64,000 nt of DNA, taken from contig BCJJ01000010.1 of assembly GCA_039545355.1 (NCBI GenBank), positions 71,085 to 135,084 of the forward strand. Direction: 5' to 3'. The notes below the pieces were generated by a model that saw only the letters and a list, made by a program, of their open reading frames with translations, was not told where the DNA came from and did no database searches. The position numbers were made by a program, and so were the translations under genes. This stretch comes from Trichosporon coremiiforme (taxonomy: Eukaryota > Basidiomycota > Tremellomycetes > Trichosporonales > Trichosporonaceae). This document shows positions 20,017-31,815 of this stretch, in pieces; the first letter of the stretch is position 1; each line of letters opens with the position of its first letter.

Positions 20017-23000
20017 ATGTCGGCCGTCCCTGCCGCGACACCAAGCAGGGCATCTCCGGAGCAGCCCGCTCCTGTGACCGACTTCACTCTGATCGAGTCG
20101 CAGAAGGAGAATATCCGACCGCTGGCCACCGGACGATCAGCTGCGACCCTCGGGGTCCTTTTCGACAAGAGCCGAGAGGAGGAGGCGTCCCGCGCCGTCG
20201 CCGAGGGAACTGAGCAGTTTCTCAAGGAAATTGAGGAGGCTGAGAGGCGAGAGCGTGAGGGAGAGGACATGGTCGACGGCGTCCAGGACGTCCTCGACCT
20301 CTACAACCGGTAAGCTAGCACACTGAGTATCTGAGCTGACATCAGATACGTCTCGTTCACTGTCCAACACTACCCGTCATCGCCGTCTCATGTCTTGCCA
20401 CTTCTCGAGTCAACCACTCGCCGCTTCATCGATGATGTTCGATATTCCCAGGACGCCCGCTACCTGAAGCTCTGGATCATGTATGCTCGCCATGTCGAAC
20501 GACGGGAGGAAGTTTGGGCGTTCCTCGAGTCGCGGGATATTGGCACCCGACACGCGTCGTTTTACGAAGAGTGGGCTATGGCCGCCGAGGGTCTTGGAAG
20601 GTGAGCTTGCTTTTCTGCCTGTAGCTGATGATCAGGAAGAAGAAGGCGGACGACGTCTACCGGCTCGGTATCGCTCGCAAGGCAGCTCCGCTCGAGCGAC
20701 TGAAGGGACGGCATCAGGCGTTCCTCGCCCGCATCATGGCCCCGCCATCTGGAGTCATCCCGGACGACGACCCTCTTCCCCCGCCTCGACCAAGCTCTTC
20801 TCGCAGCGTTCTCGGTCAGGTCGGGAGAGGTGGAGGTCTCAGCTCCGTCTCCGGCGCGACGCCCGTCCAGACCTCGTCGCAGCGCATCTCCCGCGGCATG
20901 AACGGTTCGAAGCTTGAGATCTTCTCCGACGCCTCTGGAGCAGCTGCTGATCCTGAGGCTAGTCAATGGGAGGACTTCGGCACCCGCGACGGCCGTCGAA
21001 AGGAGAATCACATGGAGGCTACCCCGTGGAAGGGTGAGACGCTACCGCAGAGCGCAGCCCGCCATAGGGTTGCGCCTCGCACGCCGAAGCTCGAGGTTTT
21101 CAAGGACACTTCTGACAACGGCGCTGTTCGACACGCCGACGACACTCAGGCTGGAATTGTCATCAGGGCTAAGGCTCCCCTCTCTGAAGCTGAGCAGCTT
21201 CGCGACGATCCCTTGAAGAACTACGACACCAGTAACGTCTCCAAGTCCGTGCCGACGCTCCCTCCCCCGCCACCATCCGCCCGCAAGCCGGCTCCCAAGA
21301 AGAAGCGCGAGCCGGCGCACGTCATGCAGCCGTGGGTGTGTCCGACTGGAGGCCCTGAGCGACCGACTGCCAAGGGCAAGGTTGAGCGTTGCATGTTCGA
21401 CTGGGACGCGACCTTCAAGGGCGACGAGGAGTGGAGCTTCCAGGAGGTGCGCGCCAAGAAGCTCGGCCTGTTCGGACGGGAGTGGAAGCCGATGAAGGAC
21501 TGGGAGAAGGGCTGGCACAAGCCCGGCGCGACCACGCCCAAGAAGGAGGTCAAGAAGATGCGACCGCCCTCGCCCACGCTCAACACGAAGCTCGCCAATG
21601 AGGAGGTCATGAGCCTCTTCAACCAGACAATCCACGGCGGCAAGGTCCGCGACCCGGACTTTGACACCGACAGCGACGATGACGATGACGACGAAGAGGA
21701 GGCCGACGGAGTGGCCCCTCTCCCGACACCTCTGCCGCCGCGTCAACCCGAGCGTCAGATGTTAAGTATGATGACGCCCGGCGGCATGATTCCTCCCACG
21801 CCGACGCCTGCGCAGGGCGCTAACGCGCGCCGCCAATCGCCACAGATGAACGTCTTCGCCGACGAGAATGCGACGCCTGCTCCGTCGCGCATGGCCGTGT
21901 TTGCTGACGAGAATGCGACCCCCGCGCCGCGGCCGCATGTGTTCACTGACGAGAACGCCCCGTCGGCGCGCAAGATTAACGTCTTCGCCGACTCGACGCC
22001 GAAGCCCAAGCCACTCAGCGGACGCACGCCCCTTGCTCGTAGCGCGAGCAAGTCGCGCGCCTTCGGTGTCCTCGAGGAGCCCGCCACGCCCTCGGCCAAC
22101 ATCTTCGCCGCGACCCCGGCCCCTGTCAAGATCGCCTCGCCTATCCAAGAGGAGGACGAGGACGCTGTCCAGAACGAGAACAGCGGGTCGAGTCGCAAGG
22201 CTTCACCCCTCGCCCAGGTCAACGTCTTTGACGAGAACGCGGCTCCTAGCCGTAAGGCGTCCCCTCTCTCGCAGAGCGTGAACGTCTTCGATGAGAACGC
22301 CGTCCCCAGCCGTACGGCGTCTCTCCTCTCGCAGAGCGTCAATGTGTCCGACGAGAATGCCGTGCCGAGCCGCAAGGCTTCGCCGCTCGCCCAGAGCACT
22401 GGCCCAGTGTTCGACGAGAATGCTGGCCCCAGCCGGAGGTCCTCGCCTCTAGCCCAGGGCACCGGCGCCGCTTCTGACGAGAACCCCGTGCCGGGCCGCA
22501 AAGCTTCCCCCGTCGCCCCGCAGAACGAGAACTTCTTCGACGAGAACGCCCCTCTCCGCGACAGCCCTTTCGGGCCGGCTGCTGAAGAGTCACAGGCTGC
22601 CGGGCCCGAGAACCAGGGCCAGTACGAAGAGTACGAGGAATACTACACGGACGAGGAGCCCGGATACGGCCGGCCGATGAAGAACTTTGCGTACAAGAGC
22701 ATCATGACGCCGGTGACGGAGCGGACGGAGAACACGATCTTCATGAACCAGACGATCCGCTCGGAGGCGCTGTCCGAGGCGGAGGAGGAGGACGAGGAGC
22801 GCTTGCAGTCGCCGCACCCCACCGCCGTCGCTGAGGTGGACGAACCGCCGTCCCGCTCGGTGCGCCGCGAGAGCGGGCAGTCGTCCCACGACTCGGTTGG
22901 TAGCTGCTCCGGCTCAGTTGACACGGGTGCGTTCCAGATCCCCGACGGGTACACCATCCACCCCACCGGTGCCAACACGACGTTAGGCGAGGTGCACGAC

Positions 23001-24317
23001 GAGACGGGGTCGTATGCGCGCGATGAGCCTGAAGCTGCGTCGAGCTCCGAAATTCACTCGCAAATCCCGAACCCGTGCTGTCCGACCGATGCGGCCGTCA
23101 ACGCCACGCTCCTGTCACGAATGGACCCGCCCTTCGTCCCCGCCGCGGACCACCGCAGCACCAAGTCGGGCCGGTTATCCAAGCTGCAGGCTTCGGCGAA
23201 GGCGCGCAGCCGCCGCTCGAGCTCCATGTCGCGCTCCTCGCTCGCGCCGCAAGAGGACGCGTACCACCTCTCGCTCGGGAAGGAGTACGAGATGCGCGAG
23301 AAGCTAGGCGAGGGTGGGTTCGGCGCCGTATTCGCTGCTGTCGACATCGCGGCTCGTGCTGCGATGCTGGACCGGGACGAGGACGAAAGCGACGACGAGA
23401 TCGACGAGGTGAGCACGCTGGTGGCGATCAAGGTCGAGTCCCCCGGTTCGCTTTGGGAGGCTGCCATGTTGCAGCGTGTCCACGGTCGCCTTAGCTCTGA
23501 GCTCATCCCCTCCATCATTCGGCCGAGAGGCCTGCACGTGTACTCTGACGAGTCATACCTGCTGCTGGACTTCAGTGCCCAGGGCACTCTGCTCGACGTA
23601 GTCAACAAGGCTAGCGTGTGGGGCATCAGCGCGATTCCCAATGGCCCTTCCGTTCCCGACGAAATCGTCGCGCTGTTCTTCACGGCGGAACTCCTCCGTC
23701 TGCTCGAGGGTCTGCACTCGCAATCCATGATTCACGGCGACCTCAAGATCGACAACTGCATGGTGCGCCTTGATCCCATCCCTTCCGCAGAGGGCGGGCC
23801 CTCGTCCTGGTCCACGCAGTATTCTCGCGATGGCAAGGGAGGATGGAAGCACAAGGGTGTTCGCCTCATCGATTTTGGGCGCGCGCAGGACCTCACACTC
23901 TACGATTCAGACCAGCAGCGCTTCACGGCCGACTGGAAGACGGACGAGCGCGACTGTCCCGCCATGCGCCAGGGCAAGGCGTGGAGCTACGACACGGACT
24001 ACTTCGGCCTCGCGGGGGTGTGCTATTGTCTCCTTTTCGGCAAGTTTATTGCAACAGAGACGGACGAGAACGGGCGAGTCAGGGTCGACCAGTCGTTCAA
24101 GCGGTACTGGCAGGTACAGCTGTGGACGCGCGTGTTTGACACGCTGCTCAATCCGTATGAAGGCACAGAGGGCGAGGAGCGCGGGCCGATTCTGCACAAG
24201 CTCAAGGAGCTGAGGGGAGCGCTCGAGGAGTGGCTCGAAGCGAATTGCCAGAAGAACGGAAAGAGTCTGAAGCAGCTCCTGAAGCGGATCGAGCTTAGAG
24301 CGATGGAGCGGAGGTAG
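20017..24317 (+). CDS. BUB1: Spindle checkpoint kinase Bub1 (combined Mad3/Bub1 type)
   Basis: Exons 20017-20309, 20346-20600 and 20636-24317 give 1409 residues; introns are 36 and 35 nt. Bub1 works at kinetochores to signal unattached chromosomes. A KEN box at residues 30-32 (SQKENIRP) precedes the TPR-like Bub1/Mad3 N-terminal domain (residues ~60-200), and a second KEN lies at 305-307 (RRKENHM), as in Mad3/BubR1. Residues ~587-820 hold a tandem array of VFxDEN units. The C-terminal kinase has GEGGFGAVF (~1073), VAIKVE, HGDLKIDN (~1216) and IDFGRAQD, so catalytic residues are intact. One protein with both KEN boxes and a kinase fits the Cryptococcus arrangement, where Bub1 also does Mad3's job. 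That no separate MAD3 exists cannot be told from this window. Confidence 0.93.
21846..22560 (+). repeat. In-frame VFxDEN / PSRKASPL repeat array in BUB1
   Basis: About eleven units: NVFADENATPAP, AVFADENATPAP, HVFTDENAPSAR, NVFADSTPKP, NIFAATPAP, three VNV(F/S)DENA(A/V)PSR units, PVFDENAGPSR, ASDENPVPGR and FFDENAPLR. Later units are joined by RKASPLSQS-type linkers with a period of about 60 bp. Confidence 0.85.
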
Positions 24318-24649
24318 CGAGCGCCACGAGTGCAGTGGGAATAGATAGAGTGCTGGTGCCTGTGTCGATTTGTACAATGTATCCAATTACTTCTGCCCAT
24401 CAGCATCACTCACCCCGCTGCCCGAAGCCCCTGTTGCTCATAACATCTTTGCTCACAAGACGCCACCCCTGACAAAAGTCACTGACAGATACTGAGGTAA
24501 AAGTGGCGGACAGGTCCCCTAGCCTCGCCGCCTCTGTTCGGGCGCCAGATAGTGTAATATAGAGTATGCATAATGACCCAAAAGCACAGGTCTGAAGACC
24601 GGAAATACTATCGATACAATGAACCCGACTCGTGTATCCCTCGCAGGGG
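24318..24649. other. Convergent 3' regions of BUB1 and the receptor gene
   Basis: 332 bp between two converging stop codons. Nothing else was recognised. Confidence 0.5.
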
Positions 24650-27201
24650 CTAGAGCTGCTGCTCCATCTCCTCATACAGTTTCTCAGCGATCTCGAGAGC
24701 GCGCTGCCGCCTGCTGCTCCGGCTGTCGGCTGGCGTTCGTGGACCCTCGGCGCTCGTCCGGGACTGACGGCTGGCACCATAGCCCGAGGTCCACTCCGGA
24801 GCTGCCGAGGATCGATAGGAGGCAAAGGCGGGGCTACCGTGGCCCTGGTTCGGACTCCGGGCCCCACTGCCCTCGATGCTCTCTGCCGGCGCCGAGACGC
24901 GAGAAGCACGCCGCCCGCGCGCCATATACGCCAGCGTCGTGACAAGGTTGGGCGTGGAGGCGCCGCTGTGCTCGCTGATCCTGTCGAGTTCCTTTGCGCG
25001 TTCAGCTGCAGCGGCGGCGGCGGCGGCGGCGCGTTCGGCGGCTTCCCGCTCTTCCTGCTCCCGGCGCTCGCGCTCCTCCTCCGCTGCGGCGGCGAGGGCC
25101 GCAGGAGCCACGACGTCGGTCAGGTCGGCGAACCCGGCAGGGAGGAAGGCGGCGTCGACGCCCGCAAACTCCATCTCGCCAGGCGACTCTGTTGGCGGAG
25201 ACGTCTTGGGTAGAGACAGCGGGGCGGGTTGGGATGGCGTGATCGGAGGCGCCTCGACATCACGGCTGCCGCGCCGCCAGAAGGTGACGACGGAGCTTCG
25301 ACGGGACTGCCGACGGGCTGCGCGTGCGGCGTCGCGAGCGGCTTTGGCTTCCGCGCGGCGCTGCTCCTCGATGACGTGTGGCGGCTCGGACGCGAACAGA
25401 GCCTGCAGCATGTCCATGCTGCCGCCAGACTCCTGTCGCTGTAAACTGTTCTGCGGCGCGGCGACGCCATCACCCCCGAAACTATCGAGGACGGGCGCGT
25501 TGTCGAGCGTGTTGACTGGTCCTGGCGCGGCGGACTCGGATCCCCATGGCTCCTTAACTTCCGGCGGATGGCTGTCGTGCTTCGTCGGGAACTTGGCCCG
25601 CCACGCCGCGTACACGCCCTTCGAGAGACAGGGGTCGACGAACAGAGCGAGGCAGCAGAAGACCATTCCTCGCCCGCCGTAGAACCAGTAGTAGACGCAG
25701 TAGAGCGCATAGCCCGGCGTCGTCCTCACGCCGTTCACGGTGATGAACAGGTCGCCGGCCGCGATCAAAGTGTTGACGACGATCATGGCGAGCGGGTACA
25801 GCGACACGCGCAGCGCGATGCGGATGAAGCGGTCTTCGAGGTGTCCGAACGCCCGCTCGTGGTCTGAACACCGACGCTTGCTGATTAGCCGTACTAAGGA
25901 GAAGTGGCGCCGGGTAGTCTTGGTCTCCTCTTCAGAGTGCGGGTCCGATAGGCTCAGGTGGTTGATGCTGTCGCCACCGAACATTGCCCGAGACGTCGCG
26001 CGGCCCTGCAGGAAGAGCTTAGTGAGAGTCTGGTGTCAGCTAACAAAGAAAAACGTCGAGCTTACCGCTCCGACGCAAACCGTCGCAATGACACACGATA
26101 GCAGCTGCCACAGGTAAATGTCCATGACCAGCCTGACGATACGTTGCTGCTTGTGGTCGGCCGTCATCCAACTGGTTGTCAGTTCAAGGGTATAGAAGTG
26201 TTAGCTTACCAGACATCGATGACTGGATCCCATCCAAAATGACCGAGTGCTGCGGGAATGATGGGGATGAAGAATCCGATACCGGTCGACAAGCCGATGT
26301 ACCAGCGCTCGAGCTCTGTGGGTCTTGTCAGCAGTGGCTTCGGTGCGAGTGAGACACTTGACGCACTCAGGAGGATCGGATTGATCTGAAACACGACGGT
26401 GAGCATGAGGTTGATCGCGATGCATGTCCAGATAAAGTTGACGCTGATGTCAGCCAGTTTGCTGTTGCTGCACACTCACGTCCCAAGCGTTGCGATCATG
26501 AAGTACACCCCCACCGAGCAGCCGGGCAGGCTCACTCCTCCTGCGAGCACGACCTGAGCGTCAGTTGTGGTTGCTCACGCCTATTGTTCGGCATGCCAGC
26601 CGCCAATGGCGCTGCTGCGCCGTACGCCCTGCATCGGGGCTCGGGGTATGGGCCCCCGAGTGCGACACGCCGACCCCCACGCCATCGATCGCAGTCGTCC
26701 TGAACAGCGCAGTCAGGCCCGAGATCGCGAGCTTTGGGCGCTGCCACCAGCGAGCGGGCGGCGAAGGCATGTGAAAAAGTTCCAAGATCAATACTCACGC
26801 AAATGTACGTCACGTCGTAGACCGTCTCCCATACCATGCTGTAGAGTAACAGGCGGAACGAGAGACGCTGCAGGTAGCCGCGCGCCTGGGGCACGCTCCA
26901 GACCCAAAGCGACACAAGGAGGACCACGAGGACGAACGCGATCGAGACCCCGGCCGCGATGGCCGAGATGTGAACGTTGAGCTGCATGTCAGTCGACTGG
27001 TTTCAATGTGTGCGACAGAGATCAGAGAACCGCGCAGCTACCGATCAGGGCTAGATGAATGTGGGCGTGCGTGACTCTGTCCACCACGACTGCGGTAGGA
27101 CGGGTCTTTGAGAGTGATGAACGCTCAAGCGGCGATCGAGCGCGGGCCCGACTCGCGACTCTCGGACTCACCGCGATGCGGTCATCTGTGAGGTTGAACA
27201 T
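24650..27201 (-). CDS. Seven-transmembrane G-protein-coupled receptor, Git3/cAMP-receptor-like
   Basis: Exons 27201-27172, 26981-26799, 26553-26480, 26443-26210, 26171-26066 and 26029-24650 give 668 residues. A 51-nt in-frame intron at about 26361-26311 may also be removed, leaving 651. The short N terminus (MFNLTDDRIA) has an N-glycosylation site and would face outside. Seven hydrophobic helices follow: HISAIAAGVSIAFVLVVLLV, LSFRLLLYSMVWETVYDV, VGVYFMIATLGTV with IWTCIAINLMLTVV, YIGLSTGIGFFIPIIPAALG, IYLWQLLSCVIATVCVGA, LYPLAMIVVNTLIAAGDLFI and YALYCVYYWFYGGRGMVFCC. The ~430-residue cytoplasmic tail has Ser/Arg-rich segments and an Ala/Glu/Arg coiled coil. The layout matches fungal nutrient-sensing receptors; the ligand is unknown. 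Its first two introns (190, 245 nt) are long; the later ones are 36-38 nt. Confidence 0.78.
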
Positions 27202-28988
27202 GGCCCGGAGGCCCGCTCGTTGTGAGCAGCGTTGGGACCTGTGAGCAGAGTATGTTGCGTGTGGAGGTGACTGTTGCTAGATTTGTGTGTGTTCGAGTGG
27301 CGATCTCTGGAGGAAGGGAAAAGCCGAGATGAGGGGGTTGCAGAGTTTAAATGTCGAGGGCGGGGTGGGGGCACGAGTGGTGAAAAGGAGGCTGGGTCGC
27401 AAAAGAGCAAGAGCGGGATCGATGCAGTCAGCCGTTGGTGGCCGAGGCCAGAGTAATGGGAGCAGGAATACAAGTATCGAGGTTGTTGAAGTTGAAGAAG
27501 GAAGTCGAGAAAAGAGACTGGCCAAGAGAATGATTGTGTCTGGTTTGTGGGTGTTGCGAGTGAAGGAATGGCAGAGGCGGTAGTCTTCTCTTACAGACAC
27601 GGCGGACGAGCAGAGGATCAGCACCAAGACCAGGTCCCAAGGCGTCCTCCGCCCCGATTCAGAATTCAGCCCCGTTCAGCCTTGTCTCTGACTGCGTCTA
27701 ATCCATTAACACTTCCACCCAATTCACTCATTAGTATGTTCCTTGGATGGTTCCTTGCCTTCGGATCTGAGCAGCAATCACTACGGCCGGGCTCTTTTAC
27801 TGCTCGGTGCACGTTTGCTCCATAAACCATGCTCCACCACTCACACACCCTCCACTCGAAATCAATCTCACCGAACCCGCGACAAGTTGTCAACACCTCT
27901 GACCCCGTCTTCGTCCTTCCCCTTCTCCTAGTCTGCGGGCTTGGCGCGGCCCCGTCCGTCCTGCTCTATTCAGCCAAAGTCCAGGATAGCGTACGCAGCT
28001 GATCTCTCCTGCGTGCGCCTGCTCTCCGGTCTCGTGCAGATTTTGGGCCACGCGCCAGAAGGGGAGTGAGCCTAGCACCGAGCTGGAATCACTATATCTT
28101 CGCTGCCTCCGAGGTCGTAAGCAACAGCACGGAGCACAGGGATACAGGGGGAAGTTAAAGATCGTTGCCCTTGCCCGGCGATCGAGCGATAGGGTGAACA
28201 GGGTGACGAGCGAGCCCGACAACCCCGAAAGCAGGGACGAGGGAGGGGGTCCCGTGCTCTTATTCTCGCCCTGCGCCCATCGCGTGGTCTGACGTAACCC
28301 CTTCCTCATCCCAGCAGTCGCTCTCCGACCCACGTTTCGGCCCTTTCGCAGTGTCCCTGCACTCGTACTCTCCGGTGATCGAGCATTGACAAGATGGCAA
28401 GGACGAACGTCTGAATGAACTCCACTGCTCCATATCGAGCGGCGTACTGCAGTTATCCTGTGTGGCTATTGAAGAGACCTCGGGGCTCAATACAGAGAAA
28501 GAGGACAAGGTTTTTCTAGAACTCCGCTGGTCCGGCTCTGTCGGAGAATGAGCGCCGGAGCAGCGGCGACCTCATCACGCGGCTGCGCCGCGGCCGCTGA
28601 GCCGGACAGGAGTCGTCCATGTTAGACTGACTCGCTATCCTCCGACTGCTGCGCTTACGTTTGGCCATGTCGCTCACGAGACCATAGGAGAAGAGGCCTG
28701 CGGACTCTACCGCTGTGTCGTGTGGCGTCGGCGCCGAGTAAGGTGAACTTCTGCTCCCACGCCTGCGAGCCTCCGGCCCTAACAATGTCCATACGGGGGA
28801 CGCTTCCGCATGAGAAACGCGTGCGGCGTTCAACTTAACACTCACTGGAGCTTGGCTGAGGGAAGACGGCTACATGCTCCGAGAATGCTTTGACTCGGGG
28901 ATCACTTGAGCACCGCCATGCACATTTGCCCCGAGGGTCCTCGACGACACTGGGCTGACAGATCTCGTTGTCGCTGTGAGATGAGAGT

Positions 28989-29022
28989 CGAGAGCGCGAG
29001 AGCGCGAGAGCGCGAGAGCGAG
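28989..29022. repeat. Short tandem repeat of GAGAGCGC
   Basis: Roughly four copies of an 8-bp unit in intergenic DNA. Confidence 0.8.
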
Positions 29023-29383
29023 GACGGCGATGAGAGAAAAGACTAGTGTGCATACCTCACCGCTCCGGAACGAGGCGCCGAGCTCGCGAGTAGGCGGGAC
29101 GCCACGCCGAATAACCCTTTTTCTCGTAATCCGCAGCGTTATCACCAGCGTGTGTCTACCATCGAACCATTATCAGCGTTATGCACGTTTGCCAACGTGG
29201 TGTGCAAGATATACCAGCGATGACCAGACCTCAGAAATCGTTGCTGTTCGCTTTCAGTGACTCAGCGTCAGTCGTTCCGTTCACCGCCTGTCTCGGCCAG
29301 TGCAATACTTCGCCTCGCCGAGTGCACGAGTCAGGTGTGCACCTATGTGCATAACCCGATCAAGCGCGTTGCGCGCTCACAAC

Positions 29384-29450
29384 GTGTACAGAGAAAGGAC
29401 CCCCTCCCCTCGCGCACAAAGTGTACAGAGAAAGGATTCCCTCCCCTCGC
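29384..29450. repeat. Two 30-bp direct repeats separated by 7 bp
   Basis: Copies at 29384-29413 and 29421-29450 start GTGTACAGAGAAAGGA and end CCTCCCCTCGC; they differ at two bases. Non-coding. Confidence 0.9.
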
Positions 29451-29970
29451 TCTGCCTGCACGACTCGTGCAATGAAAGACGGCGCAGATGCCGGCGCACG
29501 CACACACCGGCAAACTTCGGCCCCCTTCGGATCCCAATTCACACCTTGTGACAGAGTTCGCACCATCGCGTCCGTCACGTTTCCTTTCGGCCCCGGAACG
29601 GCCGTCTGCTGTCACTTGCCCGAACGCATACGCCGAAGCCGCGTGACCTCTAGCGTGTGCACATGCATCCACGGTGCGATCGACGATAAGCGTCTATCGG
29701 CGTTATCTTATCTCTCCGCTGACCCGCCTCCCAACTCTTATCCTCCCGAGACACGGCCGCACGCCCGTAAACGATCGTTTCATGCCGCGTTCTCCAGGTT
29801 GGTACGAGCCTAGAGGATTGCTGAGATCACAACAATTCATGACAACCGCTTGGACAGTGTCCGCTGTATTATAGACTACAACCGCTCCTCCTTCTGTCAC
29901 TCAGTACGAGTGACACCGGACGTCGCACTACTCGCTGTGCTCACTGCTGGTGGCTCACTTCGCTCGCCGC

Positions 29971-31815
29971 TCACTTCTCATCACTGCTATGCCTCGAAGG
30001 CTCCTGCACGATCTCGGTCGTGACCACGCTCTCCCTACGAGCCTGGAGCACGACGGGGCCCTTGTAGTACTTCCTCGCGTTGACGAGGTACCAGATCGCC
30101 GCAATCATGCTGAACCCGGCAAAGACGACAGACGCGTAGTTCATGCTCTCGGGCGTGACGGGGATCGCGGTTGGGAAACAGAACAGCACAATGCTGAACG
30201 TGATCCACACGCAGCACACAGAGTTGATTGCGTACCCAAACCTGCCGAGGGAGAAGGGCGCGTTGCGCACGAGCTTGCGTCCGCGCAGCAGGGAACAGAG
30301 AACAGGGAACGCGTACGAGCATCCGAGGCAGATCGTCGCTGTGTTCGTAAACGCAGAGAAGGCGGCTGTCGAACCGAGGTAGATGAGGCCGAGCAGGGCA
30401 CACACGATGGTAGACAGGATGAGCGCGTTGAGTGGCACGTCGAAGCGGCGGTTCACGCGCTTCCACCACTTGCTGCCCGGAATTCCGCCGTCACGGGAGA
30501 ACGCCCACGTGCACCTAAGCGCCGCCGTCATGCTTCCCACACTGGCGAAAAACCAGATACCCAGGATAATGAAGAGGAGTCCGAGGGCGCCACCGGGCGA
30601 GCCGACGACCTTCTTGTACAGTGTCGGCATGGGCTGGAGACCCTCGCCGGCGATCTCGAGCAGCTCGTCCGTGTCACGCAGCACGAACAGGATTGGGAGC
30701 AGGTACACGATGCCCGTGATTGCGGCGGCGACGACGGAGAGCACCATCGCGCGCGGGACCTCGTGGCGCGGGTTGTGCACCTCCTCGCACAGCGCGGCGA
30801 CCATGCCGTATCCCGTCTGCGTGTAGGCAGCCTGCAGCAGGCCAATGAAGAAGGACCAGCCGACCGGCCACCCAGAAGCGGACGCATCGAAGTGTCCGAA
30901 GGCATAGGCGCCAGAGTTCCGCGAAGGCGCCTTGACCAGAAGCGAGATGATGATCGCGATCACACCGAAACCGGTCCAGTACAGGCAGAGGGTGTTCAGG
31001 AACTCGAGGTGGCTGGAGTCAGCGAGGAGCCTATCAGACGTCGCTCGGCAGCGCCACCGGAGCAGTTGGGCCACCTGGCTCACCCGTGCTGCGGGGTCGG
31101 GGCGGGGCAGCGGGGTAGACAGGCAGCGGGGCGCCGAGCTTCACTCACCGGTTGAAGAACAGGTTGATGAGGAGCACACAGATGAGCGAGACCCAGTACA
31201 CGAGACAGGTCTGCCATGCTGTCGGGACGTAGTCGGGGTGGTACAGCGTGCCTGCGGCGAGGAGGAGTTGCGAACCGCCAAACACGATCGACGCCGTCAC
31301 CGTCCAGTTGCCGACGAGGCCGAGCCAGCCCGTCAGATACGACGCCATAGCGCTGTACTTTGGTGTTGACAGCATTGCGGACCAGTAGTACACTCCGCCA
31401 GACGTCGGGAACACCGAGCAACTGTTGCGGTCAGCTCGGAACAGATCATTTTAGCTCACATTTCACCCAGACTCGAGGCGATGCATAGCGACATGCACGA
31501 GACAAAGATCCACTGCAAATGTTAGCTAGATACCGGGATGCATGGACATACGCCGTACAGGATGGTCACGGGACCACCGTTTGTGAGCGCGATGGGGAAT
31601 GCAGTCGATGTACCGAACGGAACAGCCTGATGTTAGCGGGCATGCCAAGACTGCTAGCGCACCATGATCGCAAAACTCAGACCCAAGATCGCAACCATGC
31701 CCAGGTTGCGGTTGAGCTCCTGCTTGTAACCCATCTCCTCGAGGGAGTGCGCCTCGGCGTCGACGGACTCGACCTGCACGACGTCTCTCTTCTCCTTGAG
31801 GATTGTCTCCTCCAT
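29971..31815 (-). CDS. APC-superfamily permease (GABA/choline permease type)
   Basis: Exons 31815-31663, 31626-31552, 31512-31460, 31421-31149 and 31012-29971 give 531 residues; introns are 36, 39, 38 and 136 nt. The family moves amino acids, GABA or choline across the plasma membrane with about twelve helices. The cytoplasmic N terminus ends MGYKQELNRNLGMVAILG, followed by VPFGTSTAFPIALTNGGP and LGEICSVFPTSGGVYYWS, the TM1-TM3 signature of fungal Uga4/Hnm1-type permeases. Later landmarks are QTGYGMVAALCEEVHNPRHE and the SMTAALRCTWAFSRDGGIPG helix. The substrate cannot be told from sequence. The C-terminal tail (QEPSRHSSDEK) is short and cytosolic. Confidence 0.9.

Larger units (their letters stand above)
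27202..29970. other. Long intergenic region, no supported gene
   Basis: About 2.8 kb upstream of the receptor gene. Short open frames on both strands lack family motifs. It contains an 8-bp GAGAGCGC repeat at about 28989-29022 and a 30-bp direct repeat at 29384-29450. Confidence 0.5.

Noticed and set aside
28516..29145. Minus-strand frames with a hydrophobic stretch (TLVFSLIAVLALALS)
   Set aside because: The hydrophobic segment comes partly from the GAGAGCGC repeat; frames are short and do not splice into one another convincingly.
29384..29450. Direct repeats considered as a CRISPR-like or mobile-element end
   Set aside because: Only two copies with a 7-bp spacer, in a eukaryotic chromosome, with no terminal inverted repeats or transposase nearby.
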